Source: Amycolatopsis aidingensis
GTDB taxonomy: Bacteria; Actinomycetota; Actinomycetes; Mycobacteriales; Pseudonocardiaceae
DNA length: 64,000 nt
Direction: 5' to 3'
Assembly (NCBI RefSeq): GCF_018885265.1
Contig: NZ_CP076538.1
Location: 2,392,001-2,456,000 of the forward strand
The position numbers and the translations under genes were made by a program. The notes under the pieces are model-generated. The model worked only from the letters and a program-made list of their open reading frames with translations, did no database searches and had not been told where the DNA came from. This document shows, piece by piece, positions 8,234 to 15,759 of the stretch. How positions within the stretch are numbered: position 1 is the stretch's first letter; the number at the start of each line of letters is the position of its first letter.

Positions 8234-9274
8234 GTGATCAGCGTGGATCCGGTTGCGGCCCTGCGCAGGATCGCCTTCGAGCTGGAACGGACCCGGGAGC
8301 CGACCTACCGGGTGCAGGCGTTCCGGCGGGCCGCCTCGGTGGTGGACCGGCTGGGCCCGGAGCAGCTCGCCGAACGCGCCGCCGCCGGTACGCTGACCGC
8401 GCTGTCCGGGATCGGCAGGACCACCGCGGCCGTGATCGCCGAGGCGCTACAGGGCCGGGAGCCGGAGTACCTTTCCGCCCTGCTGGCGCGGGCCGAGCCG
8501 CAGCCGGAGGAGGGCGCGGAGCTGCTGGCGGCGTTGCGGGGCGACTGCCATACGCATTCCGACTGGTCGGACGGCGGCAGCCCGGTCGCCGAGATGGCCG
8601 AGGCCGCGCGTGATCTCGGCCACGAGTGGATGGTGCTCACCGATCACTCACCGACGCTGAGCGTGGCGAACGGGTTGTCCGCCCAGCGGTTGCGTGCCCA
8701 GCTCGAGCTGGTGGCGGAGGTCAACCGGGAGTTGGCGCCGTTCCGGGTGCTCACCGGGATCGAGGTGGACATCCTGCCGGACGGGACGTTGGACCAGGAC
8801 CCCGAGTTGCTGGCCGAGCTGGACCTCGTGGTCGCCAGCGTGCACTCCAAGCTGCGGATGCCGAAGCGGGAGATGACCGAGCGGATGCTCGCCGCCGTGT
8901 CCCAGCCACGGGTGAACGTGCTGGGCCACTGCACCGGGCGGCTGCTCGGCGGGCGCGGCACCCGGCCGGAGTCGGCCTTCGACGCCGACCGGGTCTTCCA
9001 GGCCTGCCTCGAGCGGGACGTGGCGGTGGAGATCAACTCCCGGCCGGAGCGGCTGGACCCGCCGCGCAGGCTGCTGCGCCGCGCGGCGGAGCTCGGCTGC
9101 CGCTTCGCGGTCGACAGCGACGCGCATGCCCCCGGGCAGCTCGCCTGGCTGCCGAACGGATGCGCCAGGGCGAGCGAGTGCGGGGTCGAGCCCACAACCG
9201 TGATCAACACGTTCGGCGCGGACGAGCTACTGGAATGGGCAGGCCGGTCCGGCCGGGGTCAGCCGGCTTCGTGA
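8234..9274 (+). CDS. HhH plus PHP-domain protein (PolX-like phosphoesterase, no polymerase domain)
   Basis: 346 residues. The N terminus carries the helix-hairpin-helix region seen before the PHP domain in family X polymerases (AFRRAASVVDRL; LSGIGRTTAAVIAEAL at ~57-72). A PHP domain starts near residue 102 (GDCHTHSDWSDGG, with H106 and H108 as metal ligands). Later ligand motifs are LTDHSPT, GIEVDIL, VASVHSK, GHCTGRLL, EINSRPERLD and DSDAHAP. The nucleotidyltransferase palm of bacterial PolX is absent, so a nuclease or phosphatase is more likely than a polymerase. The start is GTG 8234; GTG 8243 is an alternative. It sits 1 bp after the metallophosphoesterase stop. Confidence 0.87.
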   Translation: MISVDPVAALRRIAFELERTREPTYRVQAFRRAASVVDRLGPEQLAERAAAGTLTALSGIGRTTAAVIAEALQGREPEYLSALLARAEPQPEEGAELLAALRGDCHTHSDWSDGGSPVAEMAEAARDLGHEWMVLTDHSPTLSVANGLSAQRLRAQLELVAEVNRELAPFRVLTGIEVDILPDGTLDQDPELLAELDLVVASVHSKLRMPKREMTERMLAAVSQPRVNVLGHCTGRLLGGRGTRPESAFDADRVFQACLERDVAVEINSRPERLDPPRRLLRRAAELGCRFAVDSDAHAPGQLAWLPNGCARASECGVEPTTVINTFGADELLEWAGRSGRGQPAS

Positions 9275-9280
9275 GGCAAC

Positions 9281-9766
9281 TCAAAGCCGCTTCTCGAACC
9301 AGTGCTGTGCGTAAGGGCCGTCGTTGTACGCGGGAATCTCGGCGTACCCGTGCCGCGCGTAGAGCGCGCGTACCTCCACCAGATCCGTCCTGGTGTCCAG
9401 CCGGATGGCCCGCGCACCCAGGCCACGCGCGGCCTCCTCGGCCGCGGCCAGCAGCAGGGCGCCGCGTCCCCGCCCACGTGCCCAGGGCTCGACGAACATC
9501 CGCTTCAGCTCGGCGATCCCCGGTTCCAGCAGCCGTACCCCCACGCAGCCCGCGACCGACCCGGCCCAGGTGGCGAGCAGGAACTCCCCGCGCGGCGGTG
9601 CCAGTTCGTCGCTGGGGTCCTCGGCCAGCGCCGCGTCCACCTCGGCCTCGGTCGGCCTGCGCCGGTAGTAGCGCTCCCCGATGTCCAGGATGTATCTGCG
9701 CAGGACCGCGGTGGCCATAGTTTCGTGCACCCCGACCGGGGCGACACTCCATTCCTGATCGTTCAC
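9281..9766 (-). CDS. GNAT-family N-acetyltransferase
   Basis: 161-residue acetyltransferase. The acetyl-CoA-binding core is visible (VRLLEPGIAELKRMFVEPWARGRGRGALLL, with the R-G-R-G pyrophosphate loop), followed by IRLDTRTDLVEVRALYARHGY and a C-terminal aromatic tail. The substrate is unknown; the EPGIAELKRMFV pattern is common in small-molecule GNATs. The GTG start at 9766 overlaps the TetR stop by 4 bp (GTGA), so it is co-translated with the repressor. Larger frames running further upstream read antisense through the TetR gene and were rejected. Confidence 0.87.
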   Translation of the reverse strand: MNDQEWSVAPVGVHETMATAVLRRYILDIGERYYRRRPTEAEVDAALAEDPSDELAPPRGEFLLATWAGSVAGCVGVRLLEPGIAELKRMFVEPWARGRGRGALLLAAAEEAARGLGARAIRLDTRTDLVEVRALYARHGYAEIPAYNDGPYAQHWFEKRL

Positions 9767-10380
9767 GGCTCGATTCTCGGCGGGCCGTCCACCCGGTTTC
9801 CGGCGAAGAGGCGAATCACCCCGGGCAGCACGTGCACCGGGATGCCGGGGTCGATCGCCCGCTGCACGCCCAGCCCGATCCCGAGGCTGAGCAGCGCCGT
9901 GGCGCAGTCTCCAGCCGGCATCGGCAGGGTGATGCCGAACCGCTCCGCGTGGTCCTGCAGCAGCCCGGCGATCGCGTCCCGGATGGCCTTGTCCCGCACC
10001 GCGAGTTCGCGCCGCAGCGCCGGGTCGTGCCGCGCGTTGGTGGCGAACTCCACCTCCAGCGCCGTCCAGGCCTCGTCGCCGATGCTGCGCTCGGCCCAGG
10101 ACTGGAAGGCCGCCAGCAGCTGCTCCATGGTCTCCGCGCCGGTCAGCGATTCGGACATCATCGCGGCCTGCTCGGCGTGGATGGCATCCAGTACCGCAAG
10201 GCAGAGCTCGTCCTTGTTCCGGAAGTTCGAGTACACCGCCCCCTTGGAGTACCCGGCCGCCTCGGCGACCTTCTCCAGTGAGGTCACGGAGTAGCCCTCG
10301 GCAAGGAACAGCTCCTTCGCGGTCGCGACCAGCTGGTCCCGGGTACGGGCCTGGCTTTCGGCGCGGGTGAGTCGAGGCAT
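9763..10380 (-). CDS. TetR-family transcriptional repressor
   Basis: 205 residues. The N-terminal helix-turn-helix is typical (TSLEKVAEAAGYSKGAVYSNFRNKDEL, about residues 33-57). The ligand domain is variable and gives no clue to the inducer. It is divergent from the monooxygenase/SDR genes, with two operator-like sequences in the 128-bp gap, so it probably represses that catabolic unit and itself. The ligand is then presumably a ketone or steroid-like substrate (inference from neighbours). Confidence 0.9.
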   Translation of the reverse strand: MPRLTRAESQARTRDQLVATAKELFLAEGYSVTSLEKVAEAAGYSKGAVYSNFRNKDELCLAVLDAIHAEQAAMMSESLTGAETMEQLLAAFQSWAERSIGDEAWTALEVEFATNARHDPALRRELAVRDKAIRDAIAGLLQDHAERFGITLPMPAGDCATALLSLGIGLGVQRAIDPGIPVHVLPGVIRLFAGNRVDGPPRIEP

Positions 10381-10399
10381 GTACCCACTCTATGCCGCT

Positions 10400-10417
10400 C
10401 CGGTATCGGGATACCGG
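10400..10417. promoter_or_regulatory. Perfect 18-bp palindrome, candidate TetR operator
   Basis: CCGGTATC-GG-GATACCGG, a perfect inverted repeat 20 bp upstream of the tetR start, in the divergent promoter region. Size and position fit a TetR-family dimer site. No binding evidence. Confidence 0.6.
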
Positions 10418-10441
10418 CGGTCTCCGATCTTCAGGCAAGGG

Positions 10442-10457
10442 GTACCGCGAGTACGTA
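10442..10457. promoter_or_regulatory. GTACnnCnAGTACnTA motif upstream of the monooxygenase
   Basis: GTACCGCGAGTACGTA. The same motif, 12 of 16 bases identical (GTACTCCAAGTACCTA), lies at 12928-12943 upstream of the second SDR. The GTAC half-sites give an imperfect palindrome. A shared regulator, probably the adjacent TetR, is inferred. Confidence 0.5.
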
Positions 10458-10508
10458 GATACTGCTAGTCTCTGGAATTGGCGGTTATCCGAACGATGGG
10501 GTTCTTCG

Positions 10509-12032
10509 ATGGCGGAACGTAACGGCACCCGGGTCGAGCAGCGGCATTTCGACGTGATCGTCATCGGCGCGGGCGCCTCGGGTATCGGGGCGGCGATCCG
10601 GCTGCGGCAGGAGGGCATCACCGACTTCGTGGTCCTGGAGAAGGCGGACGACCTCGGCGGAACCTGGCGGGACAACACCTACCCCGGCTGCGCCTGCGAT
10701 GTGCCCTCGGCGCTGTACTCGTACTCGTTCGCGCCGAATCCGGAATGGACAAGGGCTTTCGCGAAGCAGCCGGAGATCAGGGCCTATCTCGCCGACACCG
10801 CGCGCCGCTACGGCGTGACCGGGCACCTCCGGCTGGGTACCGAGGTGCGGCGGGCGCAGTGGAACGGCGGCCACAAGCGGTGGGAGCTTTCCACCTCGGC
10901 CGGTGAGCTCACCGCGCGGGTCGTGCTCGCCGGTGCGGGGCCGTGGCACGAGCCGCGGGTTCCCGATCTGCCTGGCCTGGCGGAGTTTCCCGGTGAGGTA
11001 TTCCACTCCTCCCGCTGGAACCACGACTACGACCTGCGCGGCAAGCGGGTCGCGGTGGTCGGCACCGGGGCATCGGCGGTGCAGTTCGTGCCGGAGATCC
11101 AGCCGCTGGTCTCCCGCCTGCACCTGTTCCAGCGCACCGCGCAGTGGGTGCTGCCCAAGCCCGATCACTACGTGCCCAAGCTGGAACGGTGGCTGTTGCG
11201 GCGGTTTCCCGCCACGCAACGGGCCCTGCGGGCGGCGGAGTACGCCGGGATGGAGGCGCTCGGGCTGGGCTTCCGGAACCCGTGGATCCTGCGCCGCCTG
11301 CAGCATGTCGGTCTGCTGCACCTGCGCAGGGCCATCCGCGACCCGTGGTTACGTACCGCGCTCACCCCGGACTACACGCTGGGCTGCAAGCGGCTGCTGC
11401 TGTCCAACGACTACTATCCCGCGCTCGCGAAGTCCAATGTGGATGTCCACCCGACGGCCGTGCGCTCGATCGAGGGGAACCGGGTGCTCGGCGCGGACGG
11501 CAGCGCCTGCGAGGTGGACGCGATCATCCTCGGCACCGGGTTCCGGATCCTGGACATGCCGGTGGCGGGCAAGGTGTTCGACGCGGCCGGGCGCAGCCTG
11601 GACGACCACTGGCAGGGCAGCCCGCAGGCCTACCTCGGCACCACGGTGAGCGGCTTCCCGAACGCCTTCCTGCTGCTCGGCCCCGGCCTCGGCACCGGGC
11701 ACTCCTCGGCGTTCATGATCATGGAGGCGCAGCTGTCCTACGCCGTCTCCGGGGTGCGGCGCATCCTGCACGAGGGATGGTCCGAAGTGGACGTCCGGCC
11801 CGAGGTGCAGCGCGGCTACAACGAGGAACTGCAGCGCGCACTGGCCGGTACCGTCTACAACGCGGGTGGCTGCTCCAGCTACTACCTCGATGCCAACGGG
11901 CGCAACAGTTTCAGCTGGCCCTGGTCCACCGGCCGGATGCGCAGGCGGCTGCGCGAGTTCGACCCGACGGCCTACACGATCGGCACCGCCCCGGCCGCAC
12001 CCGACCCGGCGCCCGTCGAGGTGACCGGATGA
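10509..12032 (+). CDS. Flavin monooxygenase, Baeyer-Villiger type
   Basis: 507-residue FAD/NADPH oxygenase. The FAD Rossmann motif is at residues 20-25 (GAGASG). A BVMO-type fingerprint FPGEVFHSSRWN matches FxGxxxHxxxW, with Asn where Pro or Asp is usual. The NADPH Rossmann motif GTGASA follows it. These enzymes insert oxygen into ketones to give esters or lactones; length and style match CzcO/SAM-type actinobacterial homologues acting on steroids or cyclic ketones. The ATG at 10509 was chosen because upstream in-frame sequence contains operator DNA and lacks homology. The stop overlaps the first SDR by 4 bp. Confidence 0.88.
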   Translation: MAERNGTRVEQRHFDVIVIGAGASGIGAAIRLRQEGITDFVVLEKADDLGGTWRDNTYPGCACDVPSALYSYSFAPNPEWTRAFAKQPEIRAYLADTARRYGVTGHLRLGTEVRRAQWNGGHKRWELSTSAGELTARVVLAGAGPWHEPRVPDLPGLAEFPGEVFHSSRWNHDYDLRGKRVAVVGTGASAVQFVPEIQPLVSRLHLFQRTAQWVLPKPDHYVPKLERWLLRRFPATQRALRAAEYAGMEALGLGFRNPWILRRLQHVGLLHLRRAIRDPWLRTALTPDYTLGCKRLLLSNDYYPALAKSNVDVHPTAVRSIEGNRVLGADGSACEVDAIILGTGFRILDMPVAGKVFDAAGRSLDDHWQGSPQAYLGTTVSGFPNAFLLLGPGLGTGHSSAFMIMEAQLSYAVSGVRRILHEGWSEVDVRPEVQRGYNEELQRALAGTVYNAGGCSSYYLDANGRNSFSWPWSTGRMRRRLREFDPTAYTIGTAPAAPDPAPVEVTG

Positions 12033-12904
12033 GGGCCGGGCGTCGCGGCTACCCGCCGATCGACCTCGCCGGCGCCGTGGTGGTGATCACCGGCGCGGGC
12101 CGTGGCATCGGCAGGGCCACTGCGGAGGCCTTCGCGGCCAGGGGTGCCACGGTCTGCCTCGGCGACCTGGACCTGCCAGCCGCCGAGCGGGTTGCGGCCG
12201 AGCTCGGCGGCGGCGCGCGGGCGTGGCGGGTGGACGTCACCTCGCGCCCGGAGTTCGCCGGATTCGTCGCCGGGGTGCTGGAGCGGTTCGGCCGGATCGA
12301 CGTGCTGGTGAACAACGCCGGGGTGATGCCGCTGGGCGGCTTTCTCGCCGAGCCGGACGCGACCAGCAGGCTCACCATGGACGTCAACGTGTGGGGCCTG
12401 GTCCACGGCCTGCGGCTGGTGCTGCCCGGGATGATCGACCGTGGGCGGGGACATGTGGTGAACGTCGCCTCGATGGCCGGCAAGATCCCGATCCCCGGGC
12501 TGGCCGTCTACAACGCCAGCAAGTTCGCCGCCGTCGGGCTGACCGCGGCGGTGCGCAGGGAGTGCGCGGGCACCGGGGTGAGTGTCAGCGCCGTGCTGCC
12601 CAGCGCGGTGCGCACCCGGCTGTCCTCCGGGGTGCCGCTCGGCCGTGGGCTGCCGACCGTCGACCCGCCGGATATCGCGGCGGCCGTGCTGGCCAGCTGC
12701 CGCAGCCGCAAGGCCGAGACCCCGGTGCCGCGTTACCTGGCCGGGTGGGACCTGCTGGCGGCGGTGACCCCGGAGCGGGTACTGAACCTCGCCCGCCGGA
12801 TCGTCGCCGATGACCGCGGGCTGACCTCGACCGATACGGCCGGCCGCGCCGAGTACGAGCGGGGTGTGGCCGAGCAGGCCCGCGCCCACGAACCCGCCGG
12901 TTGA
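12029..12904 (+). CDS. Short-chain dehydrogenase/reductase
   Basis: 291-residue classical SDR, NAD(P)-dependent. Cofactor loop TGAGRGIG, NNAG motif, and catalytic tetrad elements with Ser in NVASMAG and YNASK. The C-terminal extension of about 40 residues resembles SDRs encoded beside BVMOs and F420/steroid enzymes in actinobacteria. It is translationally coupled to the monooxygenase (ATGA). A likely role is alcohol/ketone interconversion before or after the Baeyer-Villiger step. The stop codon overlaps the -35 element of the next promoter. Confidence 0.9.
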   Translation: MRAGRRGYPPIDLAGAVVVITGAGRGIGRATAEAFAARGATVCLGDLDLPAAERVAAELGGGARAWRVDVTSRPEFAGFVAGVLERFGRIDVLVNNAGVMPLGGFLAEPDATSRLTMDVNVWGLVHGLRLVLPGMIDRGRGHVVNVASMAGKIPIPGLAVYNASKFAAVGLTAAVRRECAGTGVSVSAVLPSAVRTRLSSGVPLGRGLPTVDPPDIAAAVLASCRSRKAETPVPRYLAGWDLLAAVTPERVLNLARRIVADDRGLTSTDTAGRAEYERGVAEQARAHEPAG

Positions 12905-12929
12905 CACCTGGCGTCCCGGCTTGGATAGT
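12901..12929 (+). promoter_or_regulatory. Vegetative-type promoter for the second SDR
   Basis: TTGACA (12901-12906), a 17-bp spacer, then GATAGT (12924-12929). The -35 hexamer overlaps the upstream SDR stop codon. The -10 overlaps the GTAC motif at 12928-12943, as expected for repression. Confidence 0.6.
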
Positions 12930-12964
12930 ACTCCAAGTACCTATTACCGGTGGTTACACTAACC
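12928..12964. promoter_or_regulatory. Operator-like region upstream of the second SDR
   Basis: Contains GTACTCCAAGTACCTA (12928-12943), sharing 12 of 16 bases with 10442-10457, and a perfect short inverted repeat GGTTA-CAC-TAACC (12952-12964). Both lie between the -10 and the start codon. Confidence 0.5.
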
Positions 12965-12984
12965 TCGAAGTGGAGGGCTGGCTC

Positions 12985-13803
12985 ATGAAGGACTTCGGGG
13001 GAAAGGTCGCGGTGATCACCGGGGCGGGTTCGGGCATCGGCAGGGCGCTGGCGCTCGATCTCGCCGCCCGCGGGGCCAGGCTCGCGGTGTCCGATGTGGA
13101 CCCGGTGCGGATCGCCGACACCGCAGCGCATTGCGAGAAGATCGGGGCGGAGGTCCGGTCCTACCCGCTGGACGTGGCCGACCGGGCGGCCGTGCTGGCG
13201 CATGCCGAGGAGGTCGTCGCCGACTTCGGCACGGTGAACCTGGTGGTGAACAACGCGGGCGTGGCGCTGACCTCCAGCGTGGCCGAGATGGAGTGGGAGC
13301 AGCTCGACTGGCTGATGGGCATCAACTTCTGGGGCGTGGTGCACGGCACCAAGGCGTTCCTGCCGCATCTTGCCGCCTCCGGGGAAGGGCATCTGGTGAA
13401 CGTGTCCAGCGTGTTCGGCTTCATCGGGGTGCCGACGCAGGGCGCGTACAACGCGGCCAAGTTCGCCGTCCGCGGTTTCACCGAGGCACTGCGCCAGGAG
13501 ATGTTGCTCGAGGGTGGCCCGGTGCGGGTCAGCTGCGTGCATCCCGGCGGAATCAAGACCAACATCGCGCGGGACTCGCGCGGCCTGGAGGGCGCCGAGG
13601 CCGCGAAGGCGGTGCGCGCCTTCGACTGGGTGGCGCGGACCAGCCCGGAGGCCGCGGCCGCCACCATTCTGCGCGGGGTTCAGCGCAACCGGGCGCGGAT
13701 CCTGATCGGAGCGGACGCCCGGATCATCGACCTGCTGCCCCGCGTGCTCGGGTCCGGCTACCAGCGTCTGGTCGCCATCGGCGCCCGCCGCCTGCTCCCC
13801 TGA
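12985..13803 (+). CDS. Short-chain dehydrogenase/reductase
   Basis: 272-residue classical SDR. TGAGSGIG cofactor loop near residue 12, NNAG, Ser in NVSSVFG, and YNAAK active-site motif. The C-terminal region (RILIGADARIIDLLPRVLGSGYQRL) is typical of a group found with actinobacterial monooxygenases and acyl-CoA genes. The ATG at 12985 has GGAGGG about 8 bases upstream. It has its own promoter but shares an operator motif with the monooxygenase unit, so it probably belongs to the same regulon. The substrate is unknown. Confidence 0.9.
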   Translation: MKDFGGKVAVITGAGSGIGRALALDLAARGARLAVSDVDPVRIADTAAHCEKIGAEVRSYPLDVADRAAVLAHAEEVVADFGTVNLVVNNAGVALTSSVAEMEWEQLDWLMGINFWGVVHGTKAFLPHLAASGEGHLVNVSSVFGFIGVPTQGAYNAAKFAVRGFTEALRQEMLLEGGPVRVSCVHPGGIKTNIARDSRGLEGAEAAKAVRAFDWVARTSPEAAAATILRGVQRNRARILIGADARIIDLLPRVLGSGYQRLVAIGARRLLP

Positions 13804-13849
13804 GCCAACCGGCTGATTGGGGGAGCGGTGGTCTGGGTATGGCTGGGGT

Positions 13850-14047
13850 ATGGACCCGACACGTGATCAGCAGCCGGAAGCCGATGTACTGGATCAGCAG
13901 CGACTGGCGGTGCCGGAGGAGCCCGACCCGGCTGAGGTGGAGCCCCCGCTGGAGGCCGAGCCCGCCGATGTGGCGGAGCAGATTCCCGAGGTAGACGACC
14001 CCGCCGACCTCGGGAGCGCCGGCGAGGAGGGGGTGAGCGGCCGATGA
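13850..14047 (+). CDS. Small acidic protein with duplicated EADVxxQ motif
   Basis: 65 residues, rich in Glu, Asp, Pro and Ala, with no hydrophobic segment. The sequence appears internally duplicated: EADVLDQQ near residue 10 and PADVAEQ near residue 39. Probably intrinsically disordered and cytosolic. The stop overlaps the ATG of the NADH dehydrogenase gene (ATGA), so the two proteins are made together. I do not recognise a named family. The ATG at 13850 is preferred over an upstream in-frame start at 13817. Confidence 0.65.
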   Translation: MDPTRDQQPEADVLDQQRLAVPEEPDPAEVEPPLEAEPADVAEQIPEVDDPADLGSAGEEGVSGR

Positions 14048-15363
14048 GTTCCGCCACTGCCGGGACCGCCACCAGGATCGTGATCGTCGGCGGCGGATAT
14101 GTCGGGATGACCGTGGCCCGCAGGCTGCGGGCCAAGCTGTCCAGGGACGAGGCGGCCGTCACCGTGGTCGATCCGCGGTCCTATATGACCTATCAGCCGT
14201 TCCTCGCCGAGGCCGCGGCCGGCTCGGTGGAACCGCGGCATGTCGTGGTGCCGCTGCGCGAGGTGCTCACCGGCTGCCAGGTGTTCTGCGGTGAGGTCAC
14301 CGGTATGGACAGCGCGCGCCGGTCGGTGACCCTGCGGGTGCCGGACGGGCACACCGAGCAGCTCGGCTACGACCTGCTGGTGGTGGCGCCGGGATCGGTG
14401 TCCAAGACGCTGCCGATACCCGGCCTGGCGGAGCACGCGGTCGGCTTCAAGACCCTCGAGGAAGCCATCTACCTGCGCAACCATGTGCTGTCCCGGCTGG
14501 ACGCGGCGGCCAGCACGCTGGACCCCGTGCTGCGCAAGAGGCTGCTGACCTTCGCGTTCGTCGGCGGCGGTTACGCGGGTATCGAGGCCATGGCCGAGCT
14601 GGAGGACATGGCCAGGCACGCGCTGCCGTACTACGAGAACCTGCGGGCCGAGGACATGCGGTGGGTGCTGGTCGAGGCGATGGACCGGATCATGCCCGAG
14701 GTCAGCGCGCCACTGGCCCGCTACACCCTGGACCGGCTGGCCGAGCGCGGGTTCGAGTCGTACCTGAACACCACCATGACCTCGGTGCAGGACGGCCATG
14801 TCGTACTGGACAACGGCGTGGAGTTCGACGCGGACACCGTGGTGTGGACGGCCGGGGTGAAGCCGAGCCCGATGCTGGCGAACACCGACCTCCCGCTGGA
14901 CGAGCGGGGCCGGGTACGGTGCTCGGCCACGCTGGCGGTTGAGGCAACCCCCGGGGTGTTCGCCGCGGGCGACTGCGCCGCCGTCCCGGACCTGACCAGC
15001 AAGGACCCCGACGCGGTCTGCGCACCCTCCGCGCAGCATGCCGCCCGCCAGGCAAGGCGGCTGGCACGCAACATCATCGCGCGGCTGCACGGCGGCACGC
15101 AGCGGCGGTACCGGCACTCCTACGCGGGCTCGGTGGCCAGCCTTGGCCTGTACCGGGGGGTCGCCGAGATCTACGGGGTCAAACTGAAGGGGGCCCCTGC
15201 CTGGGCCCTGCACCGCGGCTACCACCTGGCCACCATGCCCACCGCGCACCGCAAGGCGCGGATCGCCGCGGACTGGGCGTTGTCCCTGCCGTTTCGCAGG
15301 CAGATCGTCGCGCTGGGCGAGCAGCACGAGCCGCGCAAGGAGTTCGTCCGCGCCGGCGGCTAG
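14044..15363 (+). CDS. ndh: Type II NADH dehydrogenase-like FAD oxidoreductase
   Basis: 439-residue pyridine-nucleotide-disulfide oxidoreductase-fold enzyme. FAD-binding VGGGYVGM at about 15-22, NAD-binding FVGGGYAGIEAMAELED near 178, and the second FAD motif GVFAAGDCAAVPD near 306. The pattern and length fit NDH-2, which passes electrons from NADH to menaquinone at the inner face of the membrane without pumping protons. The C-terminal stretch (about 360-439) probably forms the membrane-associating part. It is translationally coupled to a small acidic protein. A quinone reductase of another specificity cannot be excluded. Confidence 0.85.
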   Translation: MSSATAGTATRIVIVGGGYVGMTVARRLRAKLSRDEAAVTVVDPRSYMTYQPFLAEAAAGSVEPRHVVVPLREVLTGCQVFCGEVTGMDSARRSVTLRVPDGHTEQLGYDLLVVAPGSVSKTLPIPGLAEHAVGFKTLEEAIYLRNHVLSRLDAAASTLDPVLRKRLLTFAFVGGGYAGIEAMAELEDMARHALPYYENLRAEDMRWVLVEAMDRIMPEVSAPLARYTLDRLAERGFESYLNTTMTSVQDGHVVLDNGVEFDADTVVWTAGVKPSPMLANTDLPLDERGRVRCSATLAVEATPGVFAAGDCAAVPDLTSKDPDAVCAPSAQHAARQARRLARNIIARLHGGTQRRYRHSYAGSVASLGLYRGVAEIYGVKLKGAPAWALHRGYHLATMPTAHRKARIAADWALSLPFRRQIVALGEQHEPRKEFVRAGG

Positions 15364-15446
15364 CAGCGGCTGCCGCGAGGTGTGATCCGTTCCCGCGCTG
15401 GGTACCCGACCAGCAACTGCCCGCCAGCGACCGCGGAGGTGATCCC

Positions 15447-15740
15447 ATGGCGGACACATCCCGCCTGCCCGTTCCCGTGGTGGAGACCTGGGAATGGCAA
15501 CGGCACGGTAACTGCCGCAATCTGGACAGCGCGGTGTTCTTCCACCCGGACGGCGAACGCGGCGTCGCGCGGGCCGACCGGGTCGCCAGGGCCAAGCGCA
15601 TCTGCCGCACCTGTCCGGTCATCGTGGAATGCCGGCATCACGCGCTGACCGTGCAGGAGCCCTTCGGTGTCTGGGGCGGCCTGGACGAAACCGAACGCCG
15701 CGAGGCGATCATCCGGCGCAAGCGGTTGCCCGCGGCCTGA
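15447..15740 (+). CDS. WhiB-family iron-sulfur transcriptional regulator
   Basis: 97 residues. The four [4Fe-4S] ligands are C23, C53, C56 and C62 (NCRNLD; ICRTCPVIVEC), followed by the GVWGG turn and a basic C-terminal tail (RREAIIRRKR) for DNA contact. Such proteins bind sigma-A region 4 and respond to redox state or NO. A second WhiB with the same cysteine spacing is at 29078-29383. It lies 19 bp before the F420 oxidoreductase, so the two may be co-transcribed. Confidence 0.93.
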   Translation: MADTSRLPVPVVETWEWQRHGNCRNLDSAVFFHPDGERGVARADRVARAKRICRTCPVIVECRHHALTVQEPFGVWGGLDETERREAIIRRKRLPAA

Positions 15741-15759
15741 ACACGAAGGGGGATATCCG

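Noticed and set aside
9281..10678. 465-residue minus-strand fusion protein covering GNAT and the TetR gene
   Set aside because: Only the last 161 residues have GNAT homology; the rest is another frame of tetR and its promoter.
13894..15459. 521-residue minus-strand open frame across ndh
   Set aside because: Shadow of the FAD/NAD-binding gene on the other strand; composition is low-complexity.
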